Source of the DNA: Streptomyces sp. NBC_01260
GTDB taxonomy: Bacteria; Actinomycetota; Actinomycetes; Streptomycetales; Streptomycetaceae
Assembly: GCF_036226405.1 (NCBI RefSeq)
Contig: NZ_CP108464.1
Span: 4,278,001 to 4,342,000, forward strand
Reading direction: 5' to 3'
Length of the DNA stretch: 64,000 nucleotides
The notes beneath the pieces are model-generated. The model worked only from the letters and a program-made list of their open reading frames with translations. It ran no database searches and had not been told where the DNA came from. Below are positions 8,655-17,339 of the stretch, piece by piece. Made by a program: the position numbers and the translations under genes. The stretch's first letter is position 1. Every line of letters starts with the position of its first letter.

Positions 8655-9248
8655 ATGCCTGCCACGCACCCGCTTCCCGTAACCCTGACCGGCCGCCACG
8701 TCCGCCTGGAACCACTCTCCCCGGACCACCTCGACGGCCTCTTCGCCGCGGGCGGCCGCGACGACGAGGTCTGGCGCTGGCAGGGCGGACCGACCCCCCG
8801 GACCAGGGAGGAACTCGGCGAGAAGCTGACGGCCCTGCTCGCGGACGCACGGCGTGGCGTGTACGTCCCGTTCGCCGTCATCCACCGCGCGAGCGGCCAG
8901 GCCGTCGGCTGGACCACGTACCTGGACGTCGACGTGGCCAACGAGCGCCTGGAGATCGGCTGGACCTGGTACGGCCGTGCGCACTGGCGGTCGGCGGTCA
9001 ACACCGAGAGCAAGCTGCTCCTGCTCACCCACGCGTTCGAGGAACTGGGCATGGGACGCGTGCAGTTGAAGACCGACCACCTCAACGAGCGCTCCCAGGC
9101 GGCGATCGCGCGCCTCGGTGCCCGGCGCGAAGGAGTGCTGCGGCGCCATCGCCGCCGCCACGACGGCAGCTGGCGCGACACGGTCTACTTCTCGTTGCTC
9201 GCCGACGAATGGCCCGAGGCGAAGGCCCGGCTCGACGCCCGGCTCTGA
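8655..9248 (+). CDS. GNAT acetyltransferase, RimJ/RimL type
   Basis: This 197-residue GNAT N-acetyltransferase uses acetyl-CoA. The pattern (TGRHVRLEPLSPDHLDGL at the start, EIGWTWYGRAHWRSAVNTESKLLLLTHAFEEL over the CoA-binding region, and LKTDHLNERSQAAIARLGARREG) is typical of RimJ/RimL-like proteins that acetylate protein N-termini or small molecules; the substrate cannot be inferred. The TWYGRAHWRSAVNTE segment replaces the usual Q/RxxGxG/A pyrophosphate loop with a related form common in Streptomyces members. Length is normal. The gene appears monocistronic, possibly translated from a leaderless mRNA, and is followed by a symmetrical inverted repeat. Confidence 0.88.
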   Translation: MPATHPLPVTLTGRHVRLEPLSPDHLDGLFAAGGRDDEVWRWQGGPTPRTREELGEKLTALLADARRGVYVPFAVIHRASGQAVGWTTYLDVDVANERLEIGWTWYGRAHWRSAVNTESKLLLLTHAFEELGMGRVQLKTDHLNERSQAAIARLGARREGVLRRHRRRHDGSWRDTVYFSLLADEWPEAKARLDARL

Positions 9249-9274
9249 CCGCGTACGGGGGCAGGCCCCCGGTG

Positions 9275-9300
9275 CGTTGTCCACCGACCGGTGGACAACG
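9275..9300. promoter_or_regulatory. 12-bp inverted repeat upstream of the MMPL exporter (probable operator)
   Basis: Two perfect 12-base arms (CGTTGTCCACCG and its complement) are separated by only two bases. Such a short spacer cannot form a good terminator loop but suits a dimeric repressor. It lies 56 bases upstream of the exporter start. No TetR or MarR gene is adjacent, so the binding protein is unknown. Confidence 0.45.
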
Positions 9301-9355
9301 GGTTCCACCGGCCGGGGCTGCCGGGCGCAGGGCCCCGCGGACCAGCATGTAACGC

Positions 9356-11566
9356 ATGAGAATGCGACCCGTACGTATGGCCCGCTGGAGCGCGCGGCAC
9401 CCGTGGAAAGCGATCGTCGGCTGGTTCGTCTTCGTGCTGCTGTGCCTCGGCGCGGGCATCACCGCAGGCGGCAACCCGGCCACCACCGAGGACTTCTGGG
9501 TCGGTGAGGCCGGCCACGCCGAGTCGATGGCCACCGACGGCGGCCTCCAGCGCCGGCCCACCGAGCACATCCTGATCCGGGCCGCGTCCGGCCCCCTGGA
9601 CACCGCGAAGGCCACCGCCGCGGCCCGCGATGTCACCGCCCGGATGAGCGCGCTCCCCGAGGTGGCGGAGGTGGCGCCCCCGGTCCGCTCGAAGGACGGC
9701 ACGGCCCTGCGGGTGGCCGTGGTCATGAAGGGCGCCGAACTGGACGCCAGGAAGAACGTCGTCCCGCTCCTCGACGCGAGCGCGAAGGTGGCCGCCGGCT
9801 ACCCGGAGCTGATCGTGGAGGAGACCGGTTCACCCGCCATCTCCAAGGGTGTCAACGACCAGCGCGGCAAGGACCTCACGCTCTCGGAGCGCCTCACCCT
9901 GCCGGTCACACTCGTCATCCTGCTGATCGTCTTCGGCTCGGTGGTCATGGCCGGAGTGCCGCTGCTGCTGGCACTCTCCTCGATCGCCGCGACGATGGGC
10001 CTGGCCATGCTGGCCTCGCACCTGATGCCCGACCCCGGCGTCGGGACCAACATGATCCTGCTCATCGGACTCGCGGTGGGCGTCGACTACACGCTCTTCT
10101 ACCTCAAGCGCGAACGCGAGGAGCGGGCCCGCGCGGCGGGACGGCTCGGTCCCGAGGCGCTCGTGGAGCTCGCGGCGGCCACGGCGGGCCGCGCCATCGT
10201 GGTCTCCGGCCTCGCGGTGATCGTCTCCACCGCCACCCTCTACCTCGCCACGGACGTCATCTTCTCCTCGCTGGCGACCGGCACCATCCTGGTCGTCGCC
10301 GTGGCCGTGATCAGCTCGCTCACCGTGCTGCCCGCCCTGCTGGTGAAGCTCGGACACCGCGCCGAACGCCGCGCCGCCAAGAAGGCCGCCCGGCGCGCGA
10401 AGCGCGGCGCACTCGGCGTGACGAAGCCCGCGAAGCCCGAGAACGGGCGGCTGTTCGACGCCCTCATGCGGCCCGCGCAGCGCCACCCCGGGATCACCCT
10501 GTGCGTGTCCGTGCTGGTCATGCTCGCCGTGGCGGCGCCCGCCCTGGGCCTCAAGCTCATCGACCCGGGCAAGGACACCTTCTCCCGCGCCATCCCGGCC
10601 ATGCGGGTCTATGACCGGCTGACCGCCGCGTACCCCGAACTCCTGGTCAAGCACGAGGTCGTGGCCCGCTCCGCCCCCGGCCGGGCACCCGAGGTCAGGC
10701 AGGCGCTGACGGAGCTCGGGCGGCGGGCCCAGGCGGACCCGCTCTTCGCGCGGAACGCCGAGCCGGTGCTGCGGACCTCCGCCGACGGCCGGATCAGCGT
10801 GCTGGAGCTGGGGGTGCCGTACCCGGCGCCCTCCGACGAGGCGATCGTGTCACTGGGACACCTCCGGGACCGGTACATTCCGTCCACCGTCGGTGAGTTG
10901 ACGGGCGTGGAGACGGCCGTGAGCGGTGATGTGGCCCGCGGCCAGGACTATGTGCACCACGAGCGGAACAAACTGCCGCTCGTCGTCGGCTTCCTGCTGC
11001 TGCTGACCTTCGCGACGACGGCGGTGGCCTTCCGCTCCGCGGTCGTCGGCCTGATCGGCGTGGTGCTGAACCTGCTGTCGGCGGCGGCCGCGCTCGGCGC
11101 GCTCGTGCTGGTCTTCCAGGGCACCTGGGCGGAGAACCTGCTGGACTTCGACTCCCTCGGCGCGATCGCCTCCAGGGTGCCGCTCTTCCTCTTCGTGATC
11201 CTCTTCGGTCTGTCGATGGACTACCAGGTCTTCGTCGTCAGCCGGATCAAGGAGGCCATGGAGCACGGGATGCCGGCCCGCGAGGCGGTGCTCGACGGCA
11301 TCGCCCGGTCCGCGAAGGTGGTCACGAGCGCGGCGCTGGTCATGGTCACCGTGTTCGCGGCCTTCGTCTTCCTGCACCTCACCGAGATGAAGCAGATGGG
11401 CTTCTGCCTGGCGGTGGCGGTGCTGCTGGACGCCGTGGTCATCCGGATGATGATCCTGCCCTCCGCACTGCTGCTCCTGGGCGAGCGCGCCTGGCGCCCG
11501 CTGCGCCCCTCACGGCGAACGAGGAGCACCGCCCCGGCCGCCCCCGCGCTCCCGCACGTAATCTGA
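9356..11566 (+). CDS. MMPL/RND-family membrane exporter
   Basis: This 736-residue protein belongs to the MMPL branch of RND transporters, which export lipids, siderophores or drugs using the proton gradient. It starts with the family opening MARWSARHPWKAIVGWFVF (first membrane helix), then a periplasmic domain, a block of five to six helices (about residues 180-330, containing GLAVGVDYTLFYLKREREE), a second periplasmic domain and a second helix block (about 540-720, with LFGLSMDYQVFVVSRIKE). The two GxxxD-Y segments carry the proton-relay Asp and Tyr residues. Twelve helices and length match the family. Two further ATG codons lie close to the first. The following kinase starts six bases after the stop, so exporter, kinase and regulator form one operon, suggesting stress-controlled export. 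Confidence 0.93.
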   Translation: MRMRPVRMARWSARHPWKAIVGWFVFVLLCLGAGITAGGNPATTEDFWVGEAGHAESMATDGGLQRRPTEHILIRAASGPLDTAKATAAARDVTARMSALPEVAEVAPPVRSKDGTALRVAVVMKGAELDARKNVVPLLDASAKVAAGYPELIVEETGSPAISKGVNDQRGKDLTLSERLTLPVTLVILLIVFGSVVMAGVPLLLALSSIAATMGLAMLASHLMPDPGVGTNMILLIGLAVGVDYTLFYLKREREERARAAGRLGPEALVELAAATAGRAIVVSGLAVIVSTATLYLATDVIFSSLATGTILVVAVAVISSLTVLPALLVKLGHRAERRAAKKAARRAKRGALGVTKPAKPENGRLFDALMRPAQRHPGITLCVSVLVMLAVAAPALGLKLIDPGKDTFSRAIPAMRVYDRLTAAYPELLVKHEVVARSAPGRAPEVRQALTELGRRAQADPLFARNAEPVLRTSADGRISVLELGVPYPAPSDEAIVSLGHLRDRYIPSTVGELTGVETAVSGDVARGQDYVHHERNKLPLVVGFLLLLTFATTAVAFRSAVVGLIGVVLNLLSAAAALGALVLVFQGTWAENLLDFDSLGAIASRVPLFLFVILFGLSMDYQVFVVSRIKEAMEHGMPAREAVLDGIARSAKVVTSAALVMVTVFAAFVFLHLTEMKQMGFCLAVAVLLDAVVIRMMILPSALLLLGERAWRPLRPSRRTRSTAPAAPALPHVI

Positions 11567-11571
11567 CGGGC

Positions 11572-12759
11572 ATGCTTCAACGGCCGCAGCGCGGCGATCC
11601 GTTCTGGATCTGGGTGCTCCACGGGTGGGAGGCGCTCTCCTGGGCGCTGATCGCCCTGGTCACCCTGATCACCCTGCTGGGCGGCACGCCCCCGGGGCGG
11701 AAGCTCGGGCTGCTCGCGCTGATGGCCGTGCTCGCCCTCTGCTGGGCGCTGGTGCGCAGGCGCCCCGGCAACCCGGTGCTGAGCCCGTACGGCTATCTGT
11801 GCGTGCTCGTCGTGGTGCTGGGCGGTGTCTCGTGCCTCGGGGACGGCTTCGGGGTGTTCTACACGGTGACGCTCGCGCAGTTCATCGTCTTCGCCGACAG
11901 TCCGAGGGGCGCGGTCCTCCTCACCGGCCTCGGCGCCCTGGCGATCACGGTCGGCGGCAGCCTGCGGGAGGGCGGGCGGGCCGATGTCTTCCTTACCAAC
12001 ACCATCTCCTCCCTCGCTGTCTGGGCCGTCGCCGTCGTGATGGCGGTACTGACTCCCAGGGCGCTGGCACAGCGCGACGAACGGGCCGCTCTGCGAGCCG
12101 AGTTGAAGAGCACCCAGGTCGAACTGGCCGAGGTGTACCAGCGCCAGGGCGCCGCCGAGGAGCGCGAGCGGCTCGCCCGGGAGATCCACGACACCCTCGC
12201 CCAGGGCTTCGCCTCCATCATCGTGCTGGCGGAGGCGGCCAGGTCCCAGCTGGCCGTGGACACCGACCGCAGCGCCCAGCAGCTCCAGTCCATCGAGCAG
12301 ACGGCCCGGGAGAACCTCGCCGAGGCCCGGGTCCTGGTCGGCGCCGCCCCCAGCAGCGGTGTGGCGGCCGGATCGGTCGCCACGACGCTCCGCCGCACCC
12401 TGGACCGTTTCACCGAGGACACCGGCCTCACGGTCACGGCGGAACTGGCGGACGTCGAGTGCGACCAGCCGACCCGGATCGCCCTGCTGCGGTGCACCCA
12501 GGAGTCGCTGGCCAACATACGCAAGCACGCCGCGGCTTCCACCGTGGGCGTCGTCCTGGCCCGGCAGCCCGACGGCGTGGAGCTGGAGATCACCGACGAC
12601 GGCCGCGGGTTCGTCGTCGAGGACTCCCACGGCTTCGGGCTGGACGGCATGAGACGGCGCCTCGCGGAGTTCGGCGGCGGTCTCACCGTCACCAGCTCGG
12701 TCGGTGACGGCACCCGCATCCTCGCCACGATCCCTCTGAGCGACAGGTCCCAGGTGTGA
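11572..12759 (+). CDS. Sensor histidine kinase, NarL-partner (HisKA_3) type
   Basis: This 395-residue membrane kinase has about five N-terminal hydrophobic helices (residues 20-160) without a large extracellular domain, a coiled-coil linker (about 165-200), a HisKA_3 dimerisation domain with the phospho-acceptor His206 in REIHDTLAQGF, and an HATPase_c domain (ANIRKHAAAS N-box, DDGRGF, GFGLDGMRRR). It should autophosphorylate and pass phosphate to the response regulator encoded immediately after it. The few extracellular residues suggest sensing within or at the membrane, like LiaS/DesK-type kinases. It follows the MMPL exporter by six bases and is co-transcribed. Confidence 0.93.
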   Translation: MLQRPQRGDPFWIWVLHGWEALSWALIALVTLITLLGGTPPGRKLGLLALMAVLALCWALVRRRPGNPVLSPYGYLCVLVVVLGGVSCLGDGFGVFYTVTLAQFIVFADSPRGAVLLTGLGALAITVGGSLREGGRADVFLTNTISSLAVWAVAVVMAVLTPRALAQRDERAALRAELKSTQVELAEVYQRQGAAEERERLAREIHDTLAQGFASIIVLAEAARSQLAVDTDRSAQQLQSIEQTARENLAEARVLVGAAPSSGVAAGSVATTLRRTLDRFTEDTGLTVTAELADVECDQPTRIALLRCTQESLANIRKHAAASTVGVVLARQPDGVELEITDDGRGFVVEDSHGFGLDGMRRRLAEFGGGLTVTSSVGDGTRILATIPLSDRSQV

Positions 12760-12760
12760 C

Positions 12761-13417
12761 ATGACATCCGACCCCGCGGCAGAAGCCGCCCCGCTGCGCA
12801 TCATCCTGGCCGACGACCACACGGTGATGCGCGCCGGTCTGGTCGCCCTGCTGGGCTCCGAACCCAGCGTCGACATCGTCGGGGAGGCGGGCGACGGGCG
12901 GGAGGCCGTCCGCCTCGTCGAGCGGCTCCGGCCGGACGTGGCCCTGCTCGACCTGCGCATGCCGGTCCTGGACGGGGTGGGCGCGACCACGGAGATCGCC
13001 GCGGGTCCCACGGGCACCCGCGTCCTGATCCTGACTACGTACGAGACCGACGCGGACATCGAACGCGGCGTGGAGGCGGGCGCCACCGGTTACCTGCTCA
13101 AGGACGCCACCCGCGAACAGCTCGTCGACGCCATCCACGCGGCCTCCCGCGGCGAGACGGTGCTGGCCCCCCGGGTCGCCCAGCGGCTGGTGGCCAGGAT
13201 GCGCCGGCCGGTGCCCGTCACGCTGACCGCCCGCGAGGCCGAGGTGCTGGACGCGGTCGCCGACGGACTGTCCAACGGGGAGATCGGCCGGCGGCTGTTC
13301 ATCGGTGAGGCCACGGTGAAGACCCATCTGCTGCGGATCTTCGCCAAGCTCGACGTCAACGACCGTACGCGTGCGGTGGTCGTCGCGATGAACGGCGGTC
13401 TGCTGCAACGGCGTTAG
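12761..13417 (+). CDS. LuxR/NarL-family response regulator
   Basis: This 218-residue response regulator has an N-terminal receiver domain (acidic pair in ILADDHTVMR, phospho-acceptor Asp in VALLDLRMP at about residue 63, Lys in YLLKDA) and a C-terminal LuxR-type helix-turn-helix (LTAREAEVLDAVADGLSNGEIGRRL, then ATVKTHLLRIFAKL). It starts two bases after the kinase stop, so it is the cognate partner. With the exporter upstream, the likely job is to adjust exporter transcription, perhaps through the inverted repeat at 9275; that link is inference. Confidence 0.95.
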   Translation: MTSDPAAEAAPLRIILADDHTVMRAGLVALLGSEPSVDIVGEAGDGREAVRLVERLRPDVALLDLRMPVLDGVGATTEIAAGPTGTRVLILTTYETDADIERGVEAGATGYLLKDATREQLVDAIHAASRGETVLAPRVAQRLVARMRRPVPVTLTAREAEVLDAVADGLSNGEIGRRLFIGEATVKTHLLRIFAKLDVNDRTRAVVVAMNGGLLQRR

Positions 13418-13469
13418 GGGATCACGTCCGCATCGCACCGGGCTCGCCGGCGGCCGCGTACTTGTCGTT

Positions 13470-13510
13470 TATCGATATGCTCCTCTAGGGTGGGCATATC
13501 GTTAATCGAT
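13470..13510 (+). promoter_or_regulatory. Promoter and probable operator of the DUF2975/HTH operon
   Basis: A TAGGGT -10-like hexamer at 13486-13491 lies in the 13-base spacer between two perfect 8-base inverted arms, CGATATGC (13473-13480) and its complement (13494-13501). The left side includes the palindrome TATCGATA and the right side ATCG-N5-CGAT, so the core motif ATCGAT recurs. This arrangement, directly before a membrane protein/Cro-like regulator pair, is what an autoregulated promoter should look like. Confidence 0.6.
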
Positions 13511-13523
13511 GGGTAGGGGTGCG

Positions 13524-14111
13524 ATGAACACGCGACTCACGAGCGTACTGGCCTCGGTGACCTTCGGGCTGGCGATCCTCAGCGGGCTTGCCTTCCTCGG
13601 CACGGGGGTCACCCACATGCTCGACGACGGGGCGGTCTGCGTGGAGACGGGCTTCTGGGCCAACGCCCGGCTGGCGTCGGACGGCCTGCCGGTCGCGAAG
13701 GGCGTGGAGGCGGCGGGCAGCGTCACGCGGCTCTGCCGGAACGGCCCCTCCGTGGGCCAGCGCGCGGCCGACCTGGGGGGCGAACTGCCCTGGCTGCTGT
13801 TCGGCGCTCTCGCGCTGCTGCTCTTCTCCCGGCTGCTGACGACCGTGCTGCGGCAGGGGCCGTTCACCGAGGCGGTGGCCGGGCGGCTCAGCGCTCTCGG
13901 CTGGTTCGTCGCCGTGGGCACACCGGTGGCCGGCCTCGTCGTCGGGTGGTCGCAGTCCTGGCTGGTCGACAGCATGGCGCCGGTCGTGGGTTCCGGGCCG
14001 ACCGTCTCCGGACCGATGGTGCTCGTGTTCGCCGGTCTCGCCGGTGTGATCCTTGGGAAGATCATGCGTGAAGGCGTGCGTATGCGAGAGGACCTCGAAG
14101 GGACCATCTGA
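13524..14111 (+). CDS. DUF2975 family membrane protein
   Basis: This 195-residue integral membrane protein has four hydrophobic segments (about residues 8-30, 93-112, 123-148 and 160-180). The SRLLTTVLRQGPFTEAVAGRL stretch between helices two and three is the usual signature of DUF2975 proteins. Their function is unknown. They are nearly always encoded with a small YozG-like HTH regulator, as here, where TGATG joins the two genes. The ATG at 13524 is chosen because TAGGGG lies six bases before it; an in-frame ATG at 13509 falls inside the presumed operator. Regulation is likely by the partner HTH protein. Confidence 0.85.
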   Translation: MNTRLTSVLASVTFGLAILSGLAFLGTGVTHMLDDGAVCVETGFWANARLASDGLPVAKGVEAAGSVTRLCRNGPSVGQRAADLGGELPWLLFGALALLLFSRLLTTVLRQGPFTEAVAGRLSALGWFVAVGTPVAGLVVGWSQSWLVDSMAPVVGSGPTVSGPMVLVFAGLAGVILGKIMREGVRMREDLEGTI

Positions 14112-14356
14112 TGCCGGAAGAGGAACTGCACTCGATCCGCATCCACCTCGACCGGCTCCTGGTCGAGCGCGGTATGACGCTCACCGAACTGTCCGCGCAG
14201 GTGGGCATCACCGTCGTCAACCTGTCCGTGCTCAAGAACGGGCGGGCCAAGGCCATCCGCTTCTCGACCCTGTCGAGGATCTGCGACATCCTCGGGTGCC
14301 AGCCCGGAGACCTGATCACCCACGAGCCCGCCGGGCCCGCGGAGCCCGCCCAGTAA
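14111..14356 (+). CDS. Small Cro/CI-type HTH regulator (YozG-like)
   Basis: This 81-residue protein is little more than a helix-turn-helix: IHLDRLLVERGMTLTELSAQVGITVVNLSVLKNGRAKAIRFSTLSRICDILGCQPGDLI matches the family that accompanies DUF2975 proteins. Its ATG overlaps the upstream stop (TGATG), so both are made together. The ATCGAT-rich inverted repeat in the operon promoter is the obvious binding site. Such pairs may form a membrane-linked switch, but no ligand is known. Confidence 0.9.
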   Translation: MPEEELHSIRIHLDRLLVERGMTLTELSAQVGITVVNLSVLKNGRAKAIRFSTLSRICDILGCQPGDLITHEPAGPAEPAQ

Positions 14357-14373
14357 GTGTCCGCAGCCCCGGT

Positions 14374-16035
14374 TCAGCAGCCGCTGCCGTCGCGCGACAG
14401 CCTGTAGGCCGAGTCCAGCCGGTAGGTGCCGCCCTTCGGCACGGTGAGCTCCGTCCAGTCCCCGTCCTGCCGCAGGCATCCACCGGCGCCGTCACCGCCG
14501 ACCTCGCGCGCCCGCAGCCACGGCGAGTACGCGAGCCGCACGGTCAACGAGCCCGCTTCCGGTACCCGGACCACCAGATCGGCTTCGCTGCCGCTCACGA
14601 CCGCGGCCGGAGCCGGCACCAGAGGCACCGCGTTCCGCACCCGGTAGACGGTCCAGCCGTCGTCCCGCCACACCTTCCGCAGCCACGGCAGCCCGCTCCG
14701 CACCAGGGCCGCCTCCGCCTCGGCGGGGCCGTCGGGCTTCCCGTGGTGCAGCACGACGTACCCCACGGCCCAACGGTCCAGCCAGGCACGGTAGGTGGCC
14801 GGGGACAGCGTCCCGTCGTAGAACAGCCGCCCCCGCTCCACGTCGAGTTGGCGGTTCCAGCCGCGTGCCATGTTCACGTGGGGGGCCAGGACGGTCGCCT
14901 CCCGGTGGTTGCGGGCGGGGACGACCTCCACCCGGGTGAGATCGGCGTTCAGGCGGCGCAGTTCGCCGACGACGCCGTCCGTGCGGGCGGCCCAGGACGG
15001 CTTGTGGTCGGAGACCTTGAGGTCGTCCACGGTCTTGTCGGCCAGCCAGTTGGCGGACAGCCCGAGGGCAACGCCGATCACGAGGGTGCGAACGAACAGC
15101 CTCTTCCGGACGAGTTCCATGAGCGCCGCGAGCAGCACCGGGACGGCGACGAGACCCAGGAGCCGTTCGACGTTCGTGCCGATCGGGGAGGCGACGAGGA
15201 AGACGAGGACGACGCCGACGGCGTACACCACGGCGCCGTATCGCGGTACGCGCCATTCGCGCCCCGGCGGCGCCGCGACGGCCAGCGCGGCACAGACGAT
15301 GAGCGGCATCCACAGCCGGCCGCTGTGCATGGGCTGCTCGCCGCCGCCGGGGAAGAGCAGCGCGACGGTTCCCACGACGACGAAGAACGGGACGATCAGG
15401 ACCACGCCCTTCCGCCACTGCCGGTCGAGGAGGTACGCCGCCCCCGCCACCACGAGGAACAGCCCCGCGACCGGACTGGCCATCGCCGCCAGCGCCCCGG
15501 CCACGACGGGGACCGCGGTGCGGTGGGCGTACAGGCAGGCGACGAGCCCGATCGCGACGCCGAGCGCGAACGTCGTGCGCCCCGACGCGACGTTGCACCA
15601 CAGGGCGAGCGAGGCGAGAACCGCGGGGACGAGCGGCCGGCGCATCCCGGTGCGTACGAACAGCAGGGCGATGAACCACGAGCCGGCGAGCCCGGCGGCC
15701 ACGGAGACCGTACGGACACCGAGGAAGGCCATCAGATAGGAGGAGAAGACGCTGTATCCGGCGGTGTGGATCCCGCCGTACCAGGAGAGGTTGTACGCCG
15801 AACCCGGGTGGCGTGCGGTGAACCCCGACCAGGCGAGCTGCGCGGCCAGGTCGCCGCCGCCGGTGGCCAGGACGAGCGCCCACACGACGTACAGCGGAAC
15901 GACCACGGCAACGGCGACGAGCGGCACGCGTTGCCGCCGCCACCAGGGCGGGGCGGCCGGTTCTTCTTCCTGGCCGCCCCGCAGCCGATCGCCGACGTCA
16001 CCCGTACCCGCTCGCACTTCCCCGCTGACACCCAC
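14374..16035 (-). CDS. Large polytopic membrane protein with C-terminal exposed domain
   Basis: This 553-residue protein has about ten to eleven hydrophobic helices between residues 38 and 335, then a roughly 220-residue hydrophilic C-terminal part. The layout (many helices, a first loop with acidic and His residues such as YNLSWYGGIHTAGYSVFSS, a C-terminal soluble domain) resembles GT-C-type membrane glycosyltransferases, but no defining motif was confirmed, and similar Streptomyces proteins are sometimes labelled MFS transporters. The start is uncertain because several in-frame codons exist near 16035. It stands alone, convergent with the HTH gene 17 bases away. I would call the function unknown, with a cell-envelope role as the best guess. 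Confidence 0.75.
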   Translation of the reverse strand: MGVSGEVRAGTGDVGDRLRGGQEEEPAAPPWWRRQRVPLVAVAVVVPLYVVWALVLATGGGDLAAQLAWSGFTARHPGSAYNLSWYGGIHTAGYSVFSSYLMAFLGVRTVSVAAGLAGSWFIALLFVRTGMRRPLVPAVLASLALWCNVASGRTTFALGVAIGLVACLYAHRTAVPVVAGALAAMASPVAGLFLVVAGAAYLLDRQWRKGVVLIVPFFVVVGTVALLFPGGGEQPMHSGRLWMPLIVCAALAVAAPPGREWRVPRYGAVVYAVGVVLVFLVASPIGTNVERLLGLVAVPVLLAALMELVRKRLFVRTLVIGVALGLSANWLADKTVDDLKVSDHKPSWAARTDGVVGELRRLNADLTRVEVVPARNHREATVLAPHVNMARGWNRQLDVERGRLFYDGTLSPATYRAWLDRWAVGYVVLHHGKPDGPAEAEAALVRSGLPWLRKVWRDDGWTVYRVRNAVPLVPAPAAVVSGSEADLVVRVPEAGSLTVRLAYSPWLRAREVGGDGAGGCLRQDGDWTELTVPKGGTYRLDSAYRLSRDGSGC

Positions 16036-16095
16036 CCGGCAACCCTAGGGCCTCCCGTTTGGATCACGCCGGACAAGGGCCGGACGGCCGTCGGG

Positions 16096-16884
16096 TCAGC
16101 GCAGGGTCTTCAGCATCTCCGCGCCGAACGGTGTGATGTCACCGGTGCGCCCGTCGATGGTCTTCGCGGCCCACTCGGGGTCGGCGATCAGCGCACGGCC
16201 TACGGCGACCATGTCGAACTCGTCGCGCTCCATCCGGTCCAGCAGCCGGTCGATGCCCGTGACCTCGGAGCCGTTGCCCTGGAAGGCGCTGAAGAAGTCA
16301 CCGTCCAGGCCGACCGATCCGACGGTGACCGTGGGCCTGCCGCTGATCTTCCGCACCCAGCCGGCGAGGTTCAGGTCGGAGCCGTCGAACTCGGGCAGCC
16401 AGTAGCGGCGGGTGGACGCGTGGAAGACGTCGACACCGGCCTCGGCCAGCGGCGTGAGCAGGGTGGCCAGTTCCTCCGGCGTCTGCGCGAGCTTCGCCGC
16501 GTAGGCGTCCATCTTCCACTGGGACATACGGAAGAAGAGAGGGAAGGCGTCCGACACGGCCGCGCGGCAGGCCGCCACGATCTCCGCCGCGAACCGGGTC
16601 CGCGCGACGATGTCGCCGCCGTACGCGTCGGTGCGCCGGTTGCTGCCGGACCACAGGAACTGGTCGATCAAGTAGCCGTGCGCACCGTGCAGTTCGACAC
16701 CGTCGAAGCCGAGGCGCTCGGCGGCGGCCGCGGCGTCGGCGAACGCGGCGATGACGTCGTCGAGGTCCTGCTGCGTCATGGCGCGGCCCTTGGGCTCACC
16801 CGCCAGGGACACGCCGGAGGGCCCGACCGGCTCCGCGTCCACCACCGGCGGCGCCCCCTCGGTGCGCGTGACACCCACGCCACC
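16096..16884 (-). pseudogene. NADH:flavin oxidoreductase (old yellow enzyme), 5'-truncated
   Basis: About 260 residues match the C-terminal two thirds of old-yellow-enzyme-type flavin oxidoreductases: AMTQQDLDDVIAAFADAAAAA, GFDGVELHGAHGYLIDQFL with the substrate-binding His pair region, NRRTDAYGG, FFRMSQWK, and DMVAVGRALIADPEWA. The normal protein is about 360 residues. The first TIM-barrel strands and the FMN-binding N-terminus are missing. Family-like sequence begins abruptly around base 16880, where a truncated gene on the opposite strand also begins. A GTG at 16878 could start a product, but without the N-terminal part it should not bind FMN properly. I treat it as a deletion relic. Confidence 0.75.
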
Positions 16885-17339
16885 CCACGGGCACCCGCAA
16901 CCTCGCCGAACTGATCCTGCGGGCCGCCCTGCGCCCCGGCCGGCGGGTGCTCAACGCCGGTGACCCGCGGCCGCCGACCGTACGGGAGATGGCCGCCGCC
17001 GTGGACGCGGTCCTCGGGTGCGAGAGCGAGCAGTACCTGATCCGGGGGCCCGGCGCGCCGGGGCTCGGGCGGACGCCGTGGTCACTGCAGCACTCCTTCG
17101 TCATGGACGTGAGCAGGGCCGAGCGCGAACTCGGCTACCGGCCCGTCCACGACTACGCCGCCTCGCTGCCGGAGACCGTGGCCCGGCTGGTGGACGAAGT
17201 ACGGGGACGGGAGCGGCGCGAGGTGTTCCCCAGACTGGCAGCGCGCTGGGGGCGGACGGCTTTCGCGTACGAGGCGGAGGACCGGGCCATCGCGGCGGGG
17301 AAGGCGGGCGGGCAGACGATCGTGGCGCCCGGCTCCTGA
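16872..17339 (+). pseudogene. NAD-dependent epimerase/dehydratase, 5'-truncated
   Basis: The frame from base 16872 (after an in-frame TGA) to the stop reads as the C-terminal part of an NAD-dependent epimerase/dehydratase. GTRNLAELILRAALRPGRRVLN is the end of the Rossmann-side helix, followed by FVMDVSRAERELGYRPVHDY and SLPETVARLVDEV, the usual substrate-domain end. The Rossmann fold with GxxGxxG and the YxxxK catalytic pair are absent. A GTG at 16947 could start a 130-residue remnant. The fragment abuts the truncated flavin oxidoreductase on the other strand, so both seem to have lost their 5' ends in one event. Confidence 0.7.

Noticed and set aside
11221..13086. Long minus-strand frame opposite the exporter and kinase genes
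   Set aside because: Repetitive charged composition, no start signal, and it covers well-supported + strand genes.
16947..17339. Calling the epimerase remnant a complete 130-residue gene
   Set aside because: Family sequence continues upstream of the GTG to about 16881 and the cofactor-binding half is missing, so truncation explains it better.
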